Assembly (NCBI RefSeq): GCF_014295035.1 | Contig: NZ_CP060404.1 | Coordinates: forward strand, 5,368,501-5,432,500 | From: Streptomyces buecherae | GTDB lineage: Bacteria > Actinomycetota > Actinomycetes > Streptomycetales > Streptomycetaceae | DNA length: 64,000 nt | Direction of reading: 5' to 3' | In this document: one piece after another, positions 1-9,048 of the stretch | Numbering within the stretch: position 1 is the stretch's first letter | How the letters are laid out: every line of letters starts with the position of its first letter | Made by a program: the position numbers and the translations under genes | Notes under the pieces: generated by a model | Database searches by the model: none | Told to the model about the DNA's origin: nothing | What the model saw: the letters and a program-made list of their open reading frames with translations, nothing else

Positions 1-963
1 ATGAGCCGCTCCCGCGCCGTCAAGGCGTTCCTGGACGCCGCCTGGCCCGTGGCGCGGCCCGAGGAGGTCGTCGCCGAACTGCTGAGTGCCCCCGACGCGA
101 TCCAAGCGGCTTCGGACGGGCTGCTCTCGCCCGCCGAACAGGCCGCGCTGTGCTGGGCCAAGCCGCCCCGCTCGGCCAAGAGCGCCCGTTGGTCGGCGGC
201 GGACCTGGTGCTCATCGACGAGGTGGCGGGCCTGATCGAGCGCCCGGGCAGCTTCGGCCACGTGGTGGTGGACGAGGCGCAGGACCTGTCACCCATGCAG
301 TGCAGGGTGCTGGCCCGGCGCAGCGACTTCGGTTCCCTGACCGTGCTGGGCGACCTGGCCCAGGGCACCACGCCCTGGGCGGCGCGGAGCTGGCCGGAGC
401 ACCTCGCGCACCTGGGCAAGCCGAACGCGACGGTCGCCCCGCTCACGACCGGTTTCCGGGTGCCGGCCGCCATCGTGGCCGTGGCGAACGCCCTGCTGCC
501 GCACCTGGAGACCTGGGTGCCGCCCGCCCGCTCGCTGCGAAGCGAGGGAGAGCTGCACGTCCACCCCGTGGCCGACGCCCTGGCCGGCACGGTGGCGGCG
601 GTGCGCGCGGCGCGGCGCGCGGCCGGTTCCATCGGGGTGATAGCCGCCGACGCCGCCGTGCCCGAGGTGCGCCGGGCCCTGGCGGAGGCGGGCATCGCCA
701 CGGCCGAGCCAGACGAGGCCGACCCGGCGCGGCGGGTGACGGTGCTGCCCGCGTCCCTGGCCAAGGGCCTGGAGTACGACCAGGTGGTCGCCGTGGAGCC
801 GGCGGCGATCGTGGCGGCCGAACCGCGCGGGCTGCACCGGCTGTACGTGGTGCTCACTCGGGCGGTGTCGGGGCTGCGCATCGTGCACTCCCGCCCGCTG
901 CCGCCGGCCCTGGGCACGCTGCGGGCCCAGCCCGGAGCCGAACCGTCGACCGGAGGGGGATAG
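1..963 (+). CDS. UvrD/HelD-like superfamily 1 ATPase, C-terminal part (5' end outside window)
   Basis: Open from the first base, so the N-terminus with the Walker A motif is missing. What remains shows superfamily 1 helicase motifs: VVVDEAQDLSPMQ (Walker B/motif II, about residues 88-100), LGDLAQGTT (motif III-like), TTGFRVP (motif IV region), and near the end ASLAKGLEYDQVV and LYVVLTRAVSGL (motifs V and VI). The family uses ATP to move along DNA or to strip RNA polymerase from DNA (HelD/HelR). This reading favours a HelD-like protein, but without the N-terminal insert domain UvrD-like is also possible. The stop is TAG at 961-963. Confidence 0.8.
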   Translation: MSRSRAVKAFLDAAWPVARPEEVVAELLSAPDAIQAASDGLLSPAEQAALCWAKPPRSAKSARWSAADLVLIDEVAGLIERPGSFGHVVVDEAQDLSPMQCRVLARRSDFGSLTVLGDLAQGTTPWAARSWPEHLAHLGKPNATVAPLTTGFRVPAAIVAVANALLPHLETWVPPARSLRSEGELHVHPVADALAGTVAAVRAARRAAGSIGVIAADAAVPEVRRALAEAGIATAEPDEADPARRVTVLPASLAKGLEYDQVVAVEPAAIVAAEPRGLHRLYVVLTRAVSGLRIVHSRPLPPALGTLRAQPGAEPSTGGG

Positions 964-1156
964 CGCCCGCGGCCACGGGGAAAGCGCAGCCCAAACAGGG
1001 GGCGCGCGGACGGCCCCCGAGGAGGACCGACGACCACCGGGCAGGCCGGACCAGACGGGGCGGGAGGAACGGGCGGACCAGACGAGCCAGATGAGCCAGG
1101 CATAACGGGCTGACCGGCAAAGGAATGAATATGCAGGTAAGGGTAGAAAAAGGCTC

Positions 1157-2092
1157 ATGGACTGGTTGACCCGACTGCCGTGGATCGGCCCGATCGTGGC
1201 GCGGCTGATGCGTACGCACGCGTGGCGCACGTACGAGACCCTGGAGCGGGTTCACTGGACGCGGCTGGCCGCCGCCATCACCTTCATCAGCTTCCTCGCG
1301 CTGTTTCCGCTGATCACGGTGGGGGCGGCGATCGGTGCCGCGGTACTCAGCGACGCCAGCATGCGCGAACTGGAGGAGAGGCTGGCCGCCCAGGTGCCGG
1401 GCATCTCGGGCCAGCTCGACCTCAGCGGGCTGGTGGAGAACGCGGCCACGGTCGGGGTCCTGGCGGGTGCGGCGCTGCTGTTCACCGGCATCGGCTGGGT
1501 CGGCTCGCTGCGCGAGTGCCTGCGGGCCGTGTGGGAGCTGGACGACGAACACGACAACGTGGTGGCGCGCAAGCTCAAGGACGGCGGCATTCTGCTGGGC
1601 CTCGGTGGGGTGGCCCTCGGCTCGTTCGCCGTCTCCACGTTCGCGGTCACCGCGGTGGGTTGGGCGGCATCGAAGCTGGACATCCCCGAGGACGGGGTGG
1701 GGAGCTGGCTGCTGCGGCTGGCCGCGTTCGCCGCCGCGGTCGGCGCCGACTTCCTGTTGCTGTGCTACGTCCTGACCTGGCTGCCGGGTGTCACCCCGCC
1801 CCGCCGCGCCGTCATCGTCGCCGCGCTCATCGGCGCGATCGGCTTCGAACTGCTGAAGTCGCTGCTGAGCGGCTACATACAGGGCGTGGCGGCGAAGAGC
1901 ATGTACGGGGCGTTCGGCACGCCCATCGCACTGCTGCTGTGGATCAACTTCACGGCCAAGCTCGCGCTGTTCTGCGCGGGTTGGACGGCGACCCCGTCCA
2001 AGGCCCACGAGATACTCGCGCCCCCCGACGACCAGCCCGGGCCGACGGAATCGGAGCCCGGGCCGACCGAGAGGGACCCCGGGGCGGAGTGA
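1157..2092 (+). CDS. YihY/BrkB family integral membrane protein
   Basis: 311 residues with about six hydrophobic segments. The first, AAAITFISFLALFPLITVG, follows the RLAAAITF start that is typical of this family. The family was once annotated as RNase BN, but members are membrane proteins of unknown transport function. The N-terminus faces the cytoplasm, and a charged, Pro/Glu-rich tail (about residues 285-311) follows the last helix. It lies 190 bp behind the helicase gene on the same strand, so it could be co-transcribed. The length fits the family. Confidence 0.85.
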   Translation: MDWLTRLPWIGPIVARLMRTHAWRTYETLERVHWTRLAAAITFISFLALFPLITVGAAIGAAVLSDASMRELEERLAAQVPGISGQLDLSGLVENAATVGVLAGAALLFTGIGWVGSLRECLRAVWELDDEHDNVVARKLKDGGILLGLGGVALGSFAVSTFAVTAVGWAASKLDIPEDGVGSWLLRLAAFAAAVGADFLLLCYVLTWLPGVTPPRRAVIVAALIGAIGFELLKSLLSGYIQGVAAKSMYGAFGTPIALLLWINFTAKLALFCAGWTATPSKAHEILAPPDDQPGPTESEPGPTERDPGAE

Positions 2093-2101
2093 CGGGTCCG
2101 G

Positions 2102-2332
2102 TTGACGAAGGAGCCCTATGCCGGGCCCACGCACACGGGGCCCGCGCCCGCAGAAGCGGCGCACGCGCGAGCGACGCCGGCCGCCACGGATGCCGTACGG
2201 ACGCGCGGCAACAAGACGGACGCCGGCGAGGCCGCGACCTCAGCGGACCCGGCCGGCGCGGCCGGCGCCCCGGCAGGGCGGCAGGAGCGCGAGCGGGAGG
2301 CCCGGGAAAGGCTGGGCCCCGGCAGCAGCTAG
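2102..2332 (+). CDS. possible small hypothetical protein
   Basis: A 76-codon frame from a TTG just after the YihY gene. It is kept because its third codon positions are strongly G/C, as in real genes here, whereas the overlapping frame from ATG 2118 has a better ribosome site (GAAGGAG) but encodes an implausible Arg/Pro-rich protein. The product is Ala/Thr/Pro-rich and hydrophilic with a Glu/Arg-rich end and no recognisable domain. It could be a decayed tail of the neighbouring gene. From 2333 to 2620 nothing further is seen. Confidence 0.25.
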   Translation: MTKEPYAGPTHTGPAPAEAAHARATPAATDAVRTRGNKTDAGEAATSADPAGAAGAPAGRQEREREARERLGPGSS

Positions 2333-2620
2333 TGCTGTGACCGCGTAGGTGCGCCGGGTTGGTGGTCGTGGCGGCTGGATGTGCGGTGACGTCCATTCGA
2401 CCGCTGGAGGCGCGGTGGCGGAGCCTGTCCGCGTGCGCAGACTGCCCGATCGTGAGGGGCAGAAGCTGGACAGATCGTGCGTCGGGGCAGTATGAGTTCG
2501 GTGCGCTACCGGCGGTGGCCACTGGGAATTCGGCGGTCGGCCGACTCACCGTGCGCTGGGGCAGCCGACATCGGTCACCGATTTGGTTCTGCTGTTCGGC
2601 GGGGTGTGACCGCATCGCGG

Positions 2621-3061
2621 TCAGGCAGAGGATGACGGCGACGGAACCTCTCCGAAGACCATGCGGTGCCCCCGGGCTGTGTCCATGTATTCGCGCACCC
2701 GGTGGATCAGCTCGTCCCGGAGCTCGAAAACGAAGCAGTAGTCGTTGGCGTAGTGGTTGCCGTTGGCCAGGGTCGCCGTCATGGTCTCCTCCACGACCAC
2801 CCGCTCGCCGTCGGCGTGGAACGCGTGGAAGGTGACTGTGACGTCACGCGCGAACAAGCGGGGGAAATCCTCAGCGAGGAAGCGCACGATCGCCTTCCTG
2901 CCGACCATGTGGCTGGGGGCATCCAGCGCGATGGCAGTTGCGTTGCCTGGCGGCGCGAGCCACTCGGCATCCTCGGTGAAGACCGCGGAGATGCGGTCAG
3001 CGTCGTGGCTGGCGAACGCCTTCCAAGCGTTCTGGACGATGCTGCGGCTCTGCTGTGACAT
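2621..3061 (-). CDS. SnoaL-like / NTF2-fold protein
   Basis: 146 residues from ATG at 3061. The pattern IVQNAWKAFASHDADRISAVFTEDAEWLAPPGN, then a central GRKAIVRFLAEDF and late HYANDYCFVFEL and IHRVREYMDT, is the usual layout of the SnoaL/ketosteroid-isomerase-like alpha+beta barrel. Such proteins bind or isomerise small hydrophobic ligands, and the substrate cannot be read from the sequence. A longer frame reaches 3148 but adds residues with no family resemblance. The gene stands alone between a gene-poor stretch and a repeat-bearing gap. Confidence 0.7.
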   Translation of the reverse strand: MSQQSRSIVQNAWKAFASHDADRISAVFTEDAEWLAPPGNATAIALDAPSHMVGRKAIVRFLAEDFPRLFARDVTVTFHAFHADGERVVVEETMTATLANGNHYANDYCFVFELRDELIHRVREYMDTARGHRMVFGEVPSPSSSA

Positions 3062-3240
3062 GCCCGCCGACCCTAGGCGAGCGCAGGCGAAGGGGCTGGC
3101 GATGTTTCGACAACACCTCCTGGGAACGCAAGACTGACGCCTCCGCATTGCGCAGTAGGCACCATTGCGCAGTACGCATCGCTCGGCTCGGGCGCGCGGT
3201 TGTCGCCTACCTCCGGGCCGACAGCGGGCAGCCAGGCGCC

Positions 3241-3311
3241 CCGTATCAACCCGTATCAGTCCGTATCAAGCAGCCGACTGCTTACAGGCGACAGGCGACA
3301 GGCGACAGGCG
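3241..3311. repeat. two short tandem repeats in a gene-free gap
   Basis: In the gap from 3062 to 3402 there are three copies of CCGTATCA at exactly 10-bp spacing (3241, 3251, 3261), followed by four copies of ACAGGCG at 7-bp spacing (3284-3311) and a fifth imperfect copy. No gene is credible here. They look like slippage products; a regulatory role is possible but unsupported. Confidence 0.8.
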
Positions 3312-3402
3312 ACCGGCGGGCAGGCAGGCAGCGTGCGGCGGTGGGGGACGCGGGCCGAGGTGCGGGGGCCGCCGTGGAGGGGCGGCCCCCGCGGGGTGGG
3401 CG

Positions 3403-4749
3403 TCAGGGGCGGGAGCGGCGGCGGACCATGTCGGGGAGGGGCCAGCGGCGGTGTACGGCGTAGGCGGCTGCCGCGAGGAGGGCCAGCGAACCGGCGGCGA
3501 TACCAGCGGCCGTCCAGCCTCCGCCCCCCGCGCCGTCGCCGGCCGGGACGGCGGCGTTGGCCTGCTGGTGGCTGTTCTTGCCGCCGCCCGCTACCCCGTC
3601 CTTCTCGGCGGCCTCGGCGTCGGCCACTCCGTCGGGGCCCGGCGCGACCAACGTGCCCACCGGTTCGACGGCGTCGGCCGCCTTGAAGCCCCAGTCGAAG
3701 AGCTTGGCGGTCTCCCGGTAGACCTCGTTGTGCTCGTTCTTCGCGGGGTTCATGACGGTGACGAGCAACACCCGGTCGCCGCGTTCGGCGACGCCGGTGA
3801 AGGTGGCGCCGGCCTGCGTGGTGGAGCCGTTCTTGACCCCGGCGATGCCCTGGTACGGGTCCAGGTCGGTGTCGCCGGTGAGCAGCCGGTTGGTGTTCTG
3901 GATCTCGAAGTGCTCGCGCTTGGCCTTCTTCGTCTTCTTGTCCTTCTTCACCTCACCGGGGAACTTGGCCCGCGCGGTGGACGCGTACTCGCGGAAGTCC
4001 GCCTTGCGCAGCCCGGAGCGGGCGAAGAGGGTCAGGTCGTACGCGCTGCTGACCTGCCCCTTCTCGTCGTAGCCGTCCGGGCTGACGACGTGCGTGTCGC
4101 GCGCGTTCAGCTCGTCGGCGTGCGCCTGCATGTCGCGTACGGTCTGCGGCTTGCCGCCGTTCATGGCGGAGAGCACGTGCACGGCATCGTTGCCCGAGCG
4201 GAGGAAGACGCCGAGCCACAGGTCGTGCACGGAGTAGGTGTACTTCTCCTTGACCCCGACCAGACTGCTGCCCTCGCCCATGCCCGCCAGGTCGGACAGC
4301 TCGACCTTGTGGGTCTGGTCCTTGCGGAACTTCGGCAGCAGCGTGTCGGCGAAGAGCATCTTGAGCGTGCTGGCCGGGGGCAGCCGCCAGTGCGCGTTGT
4401 GCGCGGCCAGCACCTCGCCCGACTCGGCGTCCGAGACCATCCACGACCGCGCGGTGAGCCCCTTCGGCAGCGGCGGCGCGCCCGCCTTGAGACGCACCTG
4501 GGTGCCCGGTTTGCCCAGTTGGGTGCCGCCCACGGTGGACATCGCGGCCGGCGGCTTCGGCTCCTTCGGCTTGTCCTTCCCCGGCCGGTCATCGGCGAGC
4601 GCGGGGTGCGCGGTGGCGAGCAGGCACGAGGCCAGCAGCGCGGCGACCGCCGCGGAGCCCCCGCGCCCACGGGAGCGCGGGGGCGGGGGTGGGGCCTCGG
4701 CGGTGCGCTGAGCGCGGGGGGTACGCGAAGTACGGAAGGTCGTCGACAC
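3403..4749 (-). CDS. D-alanyl-D-alanine carboxypeptidase (S11 family), membrane anchored
   Basis: Penicillin-binding-type serine peptidase. The S-x-x-K motif is PASTLKM, the second motif is SGND (S-x-N type), and the KTG box is replaced by VKNGST. An Arg-rich N-terminus leads into a hydrophobic segment ending near HPALADD (signal peptide or anchor). The C-terminus has a Gly-rich linker, a second hydrophobic helix and the basic tail VRRRSRP, the usual layout of a type I anchored carboxypeptidase that trims the terminal D-Ala of peptidoglycan stem peptides. The start is uncertain: GTG 4749 gives 448 residues; ATG 4839 would add 30 more cytoplasmic residues. It is divergent from the SCO4848-like gene. 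Confidence 0.85.
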   Translation of the reverse strand: MSTTFRTSRTPRAQRTAEAPPPPPRSRGRGGSAAVAALLASCLLATAHPALADDRPGKDKPKEPKPPAAMSTVGGTQLGKPGTQVRLKAGAPPLPKGLTARSWMVSDAESGEVLAAHNAHWRLPPASTLKMLFADTLLPKFRKDQTHKVELSDLAGMGEGSSLVGVKEKYTYSVHDLWLGVFLRSGNDAVHVLSAMNGGKPQTVRDMQAHADELNARDTHVVSPDGYDEKGQVSSAYDLTLFARSGLRKADFREYASTARAKFPGEVKKDKKTKKAKREHFEIQNTNRLLTGDTDLDPYQGIAGVKNGSTTQAGATFTGVAERGDRVLLVTVMNPAKNEHNEVYRETAKLFDWGFKAADAVEPVGTLVAPGPDGVADAEAAEKDGVAGGGKNSHQQANAAVPAGDGAGGGGWTAAGIAAGSLALLAAAAYAVHRRWPLPDMVRRRSRP

Positions 4750-4849
4750 GGACGTGAACGTATCGGTAGCGGTACGGGGCGTCACCGGCGCCTCGGGAGA
4801 ACGCGACCCTCCCGCCGGCTCCGTGGAGCGGTTCCGCATACTGGAAGCC

Positions 4850-5101
4850 ATGAAGCTCAGCCGCCCCGTGTCCTGGTTCCTGCTCGCGTTCGGGGCGTGG
4901 AGCTGGTGCATTTGGTTCACCTTTGTAAAAAACCTCTGGAAAGACTCAAGCGGACTCGCCTTCGACGAGTCCGGCGACCCGACCACGTACTTCTGGGTCC
5001 ATCTCGCGCTCGCGATCACCTCGTTTCTCTTGGGGACGGGGATCGGGGTGCTCGGGTTCCGTGGCGTGCGGGCCCTGCGGCGCGAAGGCGCCTCGACGTA
5101 A
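4850..5101 (+). CDS. SCO4848-type small membrane protein
   Basis: 83 residues beginning MKLSRPVSWFLLAFGAWSW, with two membrane helices (about residues 6-24 and 45-66) around the polar stretch FVKNLWKDSSGLAFDESGDP. It matches what I recall of the conserved actinobacterial SCO4848 protein, whose gene also sits beside a D-Ala-D-Ala carboxypeptidase. Function is unknown; the pairing suggests the cell envelope. It ends 15 bp before the metallophosphoesterase gene, so the two probably form an operon. Confidence 0.75.
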   Translation: MKLSRPVSWFLLAFGAWSWCIWFTFVKNLWKDSSGLAFDESGDPTTYFWVHLALAITSFLLGTGIGVLGFRGVRALRREGAST

Positions 5102-5116
5102 CGGAAGGATGGGGGG

Positions 5117-6736
5117 ATGGTCGCCGTCTTCGCGCTGGTCGCGCTGCTGATCGTCGCACTGCTGGGGGGCGTGCACTGGTACGTCTGGCGCCGCATGGTG
5201 CGCGATATCACTACGGCGGGCGGCTGGCCACGGCGCGTCGGCACCTGGGCGGTGATCGCCCTGCCGTTGCTCAGCGTCGGGGCTCTGGTCAGCGGGCGCG
5301 CGGGCGCCCCGTTCACCGTGCAGCGGGTGCTGGCCTGGCCGGGTTACCTGTGGTTGGCGACGCTGCTGTACCTGACCCTCGCCCTGGTCGTCGGTGAGGC
5401 GGTCCGGCCGCTCCTCCTGCGGGCCCTCGAACGGCGCGCGAGACGCACCCCGCCCCCGCCCTCCGCCGCCACGACCGCCTCGGCCACCACCACCTCCGCT
5501 GGTCCCCCCGCCGCGACCGGCTCCGCCACGGAGACCGTCACCGCCACCACTCGCGCGGGCACCACCACCGCACGCCCCACACCGACGCCCGCCGCGACCG
5601 CCACCAGCGGTGCCACCGCCACCACCGCCGCCACATCCACCTCATCCGGCACCGGCACCGCCACCGACCGTCCGAACGCCACGGACAGCCCGGACGCCAC
5701 CTCGCCCACCACCGACACCCCGAGCACCGCCGGCAGCCCGCCCACCGCCACCACCCCGGAAACGGCCACCGCGAGCACCCCCACCGCCCCCGCCACGGCC
5801 ACCGCGTCCGCCACGACGGCCGGCGCCACCCCGGACACCCCCACCCCGAACGCCGCCACCCCGGACACCCCCACCCCGGACGAGGCCACCCCGGCGCCGG
5901 CGGTGGCCCAGACCTCGCGGCGGCTGTTCGTCGCGCGGACCGTGGCCGCGGGGGCGGGGGCCGTCGCCGCCGCGACCGTGGGCTACGGCACGTACAGCGT
6001 CTTCCGTGGCCCGCGCGTCAAGCGGATCACCGTGCCGCTCGCCAAGCTGTCCCGGCAGGCGCACGGGTACCGGATCGCGGTGGTCAGCGACATCCACCTG
6101 GGTCCGATCCTGGGCCGGGCGCACACCCAGCGCGTGGTGGAGACGATCAACCGGGTCAACCCGGACCTGGTGGCCGTGGTCGGCGACCTGGTGGACGGCA
6201 GCGTGGCCGACCTCGGGCCCGCCGCCGAGCCGTTGCGGCACCTGCGGGCGCGGGACGGGTCGTTCTTCGTCACGGGCAACCACGAGTACTTCTCCGGCGC
6301 CGACGCGTGGGTGGACCACGTGCGCGAGCTGGGCCTGCGCCCGTTGGAGAACGAGCGCACCGAACTGCCCGGCTTCGACCTTGCCGGGGTCAACGACGTG
6401 GCGGGCGAGGACGAGGGCAAGGGCCCCGACTTCGGCCAGGCGCTCGGGGACCGGGACCGGGGCCGCGCGGCCGTGCTGCTCGCGCACCAGCCCGTGGTCA
6501 TCCACGACGCCGTGCGGCACGGCGTGGACCTCCAGCTCTCCGGCCACACCCACGGCGGGCAGCTCTGGCCCGGCAACTACCTCGCGGAGCTGGCCAACCC
6601 CACGGTCGCGGGGCTTGAGCGGTACGGCGACACCCAGCTCTACGTCTCGCGCGGCGCGGGCGCGTGGGGCCCGCCGGTGCGCGTGGGCGCGCCGCCGGAC
6701 ATCACGGTCGTCCAACTCGCTTCGCTCCACGCCTAA
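5117..6736 (+). CDS. membrane-anchored metallophosphoesterase with long Thr/Ala/Pro linker
   Basis: 539 residues. Three or four membrane helices occupy about residues 1-105. A low-complexity Thr/Ala/Pro linker of about 150 residues follows (bases about 5445-5900), then RRLFVARTVAAGAGAVAAA, and a calcineurin-like phosphoesterase domain with the metal-binding series SDIHLG, VGDLVDG, TGNHEYFSG, LLAHQP and SGHTHGGQLWPG. This is the YkuE-like family of membrane-proximal phosphoesterases. The linker is unusually long and repetitive (units such as ATPDTPTP). It is downstream of, and probably co-transcribed with, the SCO4848-like gene. Confidence 0.88.
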   Translation: MVAVFALVALLIVALLGGVHWYVWRRMVRDITTAGGWPRRVGTWAVIALPLLSVGALVSGRAGAPFTVQRVLAWPGYLWLATLLYLTLALVVGEAVRPLLLRALERRARRTPPPPSAATTASATTTSAGPPAATGSATETVTATTRAGTTTARPTPTPAATATSGATATTAATSTSSGTGTATDRPNATDSPDATSPTTDTPSTAGSPPTATTPETATASTPTAPATATASATTAGATPDTPTPNAATPDTPTPDEATPAPAVAQTSRRLFVARTVAAGAGAVAAATVGYGTYSVFRGPRVKRITVPLAKLSRQAHGYRIAVVSDIHLGPILGRAHTQRVVETINRVNPDLVAVVGDLVDGSVADLGPAAEPLRHLRARDGSFFVTGNHEYFSGADAWVDHVRELGLRPLENERTELPGFDLAGVNDVAGEDEGKGPDFGQALGDRDRGRAAVLLAHQPVVIHDAVRHGVDLQLSGHTHGGQLWPGNYLAELANPTVAGLERYGDTQLYVSRGAGAWGPPVRVGAPPDITVVQLASLHA

Positions 6737-7201
6737 AGCGGTCGCCCCGCATTTCGCCGCACGCCCGATCGGACGGCTTACTTCCCTTCCTTTCTCCCGC
6801 TCCTCTCCCGCCTCGACGCATTGGTCTGGGCCTTTTACGTACCGCGCTGCCGCACCCGTACCACACGCCCGTATCCCACACTCCGCACCGTGGCAGCCCG
6901 CGCCACAATCGCCCCACACCGCGTCCACTTCGCAAACCGGCATCGCACCACAACCGCAAGGACTTTCGTTTATCGGGCCGCCGCCGGCAGGGAAATGGCG
7001 GCGGTTCGGGAGATCTGTTGGCCGCCGCCGAGCGACTTGCCCTCTTTGTGGTGCGGATCGGCCCCTCTTTCTCCCCGGAACGGCGAAGAGCCTCCTTTGC
7101 CCGCCTCTTCCGGTATCTCCGTGAAACGCTACGCCGAGAGGCGAGCGGAAAGACCCTTTCCGGGGTCGGGCCGCTTACCGGTGCGTGGCAGCCGCACCGT
7201 A

Positions 7202-7322
7202 CGCATGCGTAAAGTGGTCAAATCCCCGACTGGAAAAGAAGGTTGCTAGCGCATGCGTCAGCCGTGTGATTGGGTGAAGCGCATTGTTGAGCGGGGAACA
7301 GGTTGCGGGTTTGTCGCATGCG
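7202..7322. promoter_or_regulatory. three copies of the palindrome CGCATGCG upstream of the substrate-binding protein
   Basis: CGCATGCG occurs at 7202-7209, 7250-7257 and 7315-7322, the last 47 bp before the ATG at 7369. The first copy is embedded in the longer palindrome ACGCATGCGT. Three perfect 8-bp palindromes within 121 bp suggest operators for a repressor of the downstream transporter gene. The rest of the 632-bp gap (6737-7368) shows no gene. Confidence 0.45.
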
Positions 7323-7368
7323 CCTGCGATTTTCTCCCCGGGTTGTGAAGTGCCGGAGGGGGCGCGGG

Positions 7369-8934
7369 ATGCGATGGGTCGGCAAGCGATGTCTTGCTCT
7401 GGGGTGGGCGCTGGGTGCCGTGGTGACCGGTTGGGGCGTGAGCGGCTGTGACGTCCTGTCCTCGTCGGACGACGACGAGCCGATCACGGTGGGCACGGCC
7501 GACCCGGTGACCACGCTCGACCCGGCGGGCGCGTACGACGCGGGCTCCTGGGGTCTGTACAGCAACGTCTTCCAGTCGCTGCTGACCTTCCGGACCGAGA
7601 GCCCGAAGCCGGTGCCGGACGCGGCGAAGAGATGCGACTTCGCCGGCGAGGAACTGCGTACGTACATCTGCGAGCTGCGCCCCGGCCTGCGCTTCGCCGG
7701 TGGGCGCGACATCACGGCGGAGGACGTGAAGTTCTCCTTCGACCGGATCGTCGCCATCAACGACCCGCGCGGCCCGATGTCGCTGCTGACCAGCCTCAAG
7801 TCGGTGGAGACCCAGGGCGACGACAAGGTGATCTTCCACCTCAGGACGGCCGACGCGACGTTCCCGTACAAGATCGCGACCGGCGCCGGCTCCATCGTGG
7901 ACCGGGAGAAGTACAGCCCCGACAAGCTGAGCACCAGCGAGGACGTGACGGGGTCCGGGCCGTACGTGCTCAGGAAGTACGAGCCCGAGAAAATAGCCGA
8001 GCTGCGCCCCAACGGCGATTACCAGGGCGCCATAAAGGACACCGGAAAGCCCGTCACGGTCCGCTACTTCGCGGATTCCGAGGCCCTGCGGGACGCTTGG
8101 AAGAAGAAGGACGTGGACGTCGCCGCGCGACAGTTGCCGGCCGCCTACGTGCGTTCGCTTTCCGCGACCGACCCCGCCGTGAAGGTGATGGAAAACCCGG
8201 GCGCCACCACCGGCAATCTGGTCTTCAACGTGCGCGAGGGATCGGCGCTGAAGAACCCCGCCGCGCGCCGGGCCATTGCCGCCGCCATCGACCGGGGCGA
8301 GATCATCCGCAAGGCACACAGCCGCACCGTCGACCCGCTCTACTCGCTCATCCCGAAGGGTGTCACCGGCCACAACACCGCCTTCTACGACTCCTACCCG
8401 AAGCCCAGCACCGACGAGGCCCGCCAACTCCTCCAGGCGGCCGGCATTTCCACCCCGGTCAGCTTCCGCATGGCGTACGCGCCGGGCTCGGCGGGCAAGG
8501 CCGAAGGCGAGGAAATCAAGGCGCAACTGGAGAGGACGGGCCTATTCAAGGTCTCGTTCAAGCAGTACAAGTGGGACGAGTTCCAGCGCGGCTTCAACAA
8601 GGGCGACTACGACGCGTACGGAATCATCTGGTATCCGGACTTCCTCGACGCCGACACCTTCATCAGCCCGCTGGTGGGGGAACAGTCCACGTTGCACAAC
8701 GGCTATCGCAGCGACCGGGTGCGGGCCCTGATCCGCGACACCCAGAAAACCCCGCAGCGGGAACGCGTGGTGTGGGACTTCCGGGAGATCCAGCGGCTGA
8801 TCGCCCACGACGTGCCGGTGCTGCCGCTGTGGCAGGGCAAGGACATCGTGGTCAGCAGGGACGGGATCGCCGGCACCCAGTTCCTCTCCGAGGGCACCGG
8901 CATGTGGCGGCTGTGGGAGCTGGACCGCATCTGA
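7369..8934 (+). CDS. ABC transporter substrate-binding lipoprotein, peptide/solute family 5
   Basis: 521 residues from ATG 7369, preceded by GGAGGGGG at good spacing; an upstream frame to 7303 lacks such a site. A basic N-terminus and hydrophobic core end in the lipobox VSGC, so the protein is lipid-anchored outside the membrane. The family-5 pattern is clear: PVTTLDPAGAYD, SNVFQSLLTF, LRPGLRFAGGRDITAEDVKFSFDR, GSGPYVLRKYEPEKI and late YPDFLDADTFISPL. It binds oligopeptides or related solutes. No permease or ATPase genes are adjacent, so it would work with partners elsewhere. Confidence 0.9.
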   Translation: MRWVGKRCLALGWALGAVVTGWGVSGCDVLSSSDDDEPITVGTADPVTTLDPAGAYDAGSWGLYSNVFQSLLTFRTESPKPVPDAAKRCDFAGEELRTYICELRPGLRFAGGRDITAEDVKFSFDRIVAINDPRGPMSLLTSLKSVETQGDDKVIFHLRTADATFPYKIATGAGSIVDREKYSPDKLSTSEDVTGSGPYVLRKYEPEKIAELRPNGDYQGAIKDTGKPVTVRYFADSEALRDAWKKKDVDVAARQLPAAYVRSLSATDPAVKVMENPGATTGNLVFNVREGSALKNPAARRAIAAAIDRGEIIRKAHSRTVDPLYSLIPKGVTGHNTAFYDSYPKPSTDEARQLLQAAGISTPVSFRMAYAPGSAGKAEGEEIKAQLERTGLFKVSFKQYKWDEFQRGFNKGDYDAYGIIWYPDFLDADTFISPLVGEQSTLHNGYRSDRVRALIRDTQKTPQRERVVWDFREIQRLIAHDVPVLPLWQGKDIVVSRDGIAGTQFLSEGTGMWRLWELDRI

Positions 8935-9048
8935 CCACCACGCCGGGCCGGCCCCGTCCACGGGCGGCCCGGCCAGTGGGGGACTTCCAGCGGCTCCCGC
9001 GCGGAGCGCTCAGAGCGCCTGGTCAGAGCGCCTGCTCAGAGCCCGTGC

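Noticed and set aside
854..2340. Long antisense and out-of-frame open readings over the YihY gene and similar ones over sdhA, the carboxypeptidase and the metallophosphoesterase
   Set aside because: High GC removes stop codons in other frames; products are Arg/Gly/Pro-rich without domains, and third positions are not G/C-biased in those frames.
2118..2348. 76-aa frame from ATG 2118 with a good ribosome site
   Set aside because: The product is a near-random Arg/Pro polymer and third codon positions are weaker than in the overlapping frame; even that frame is doubtful.
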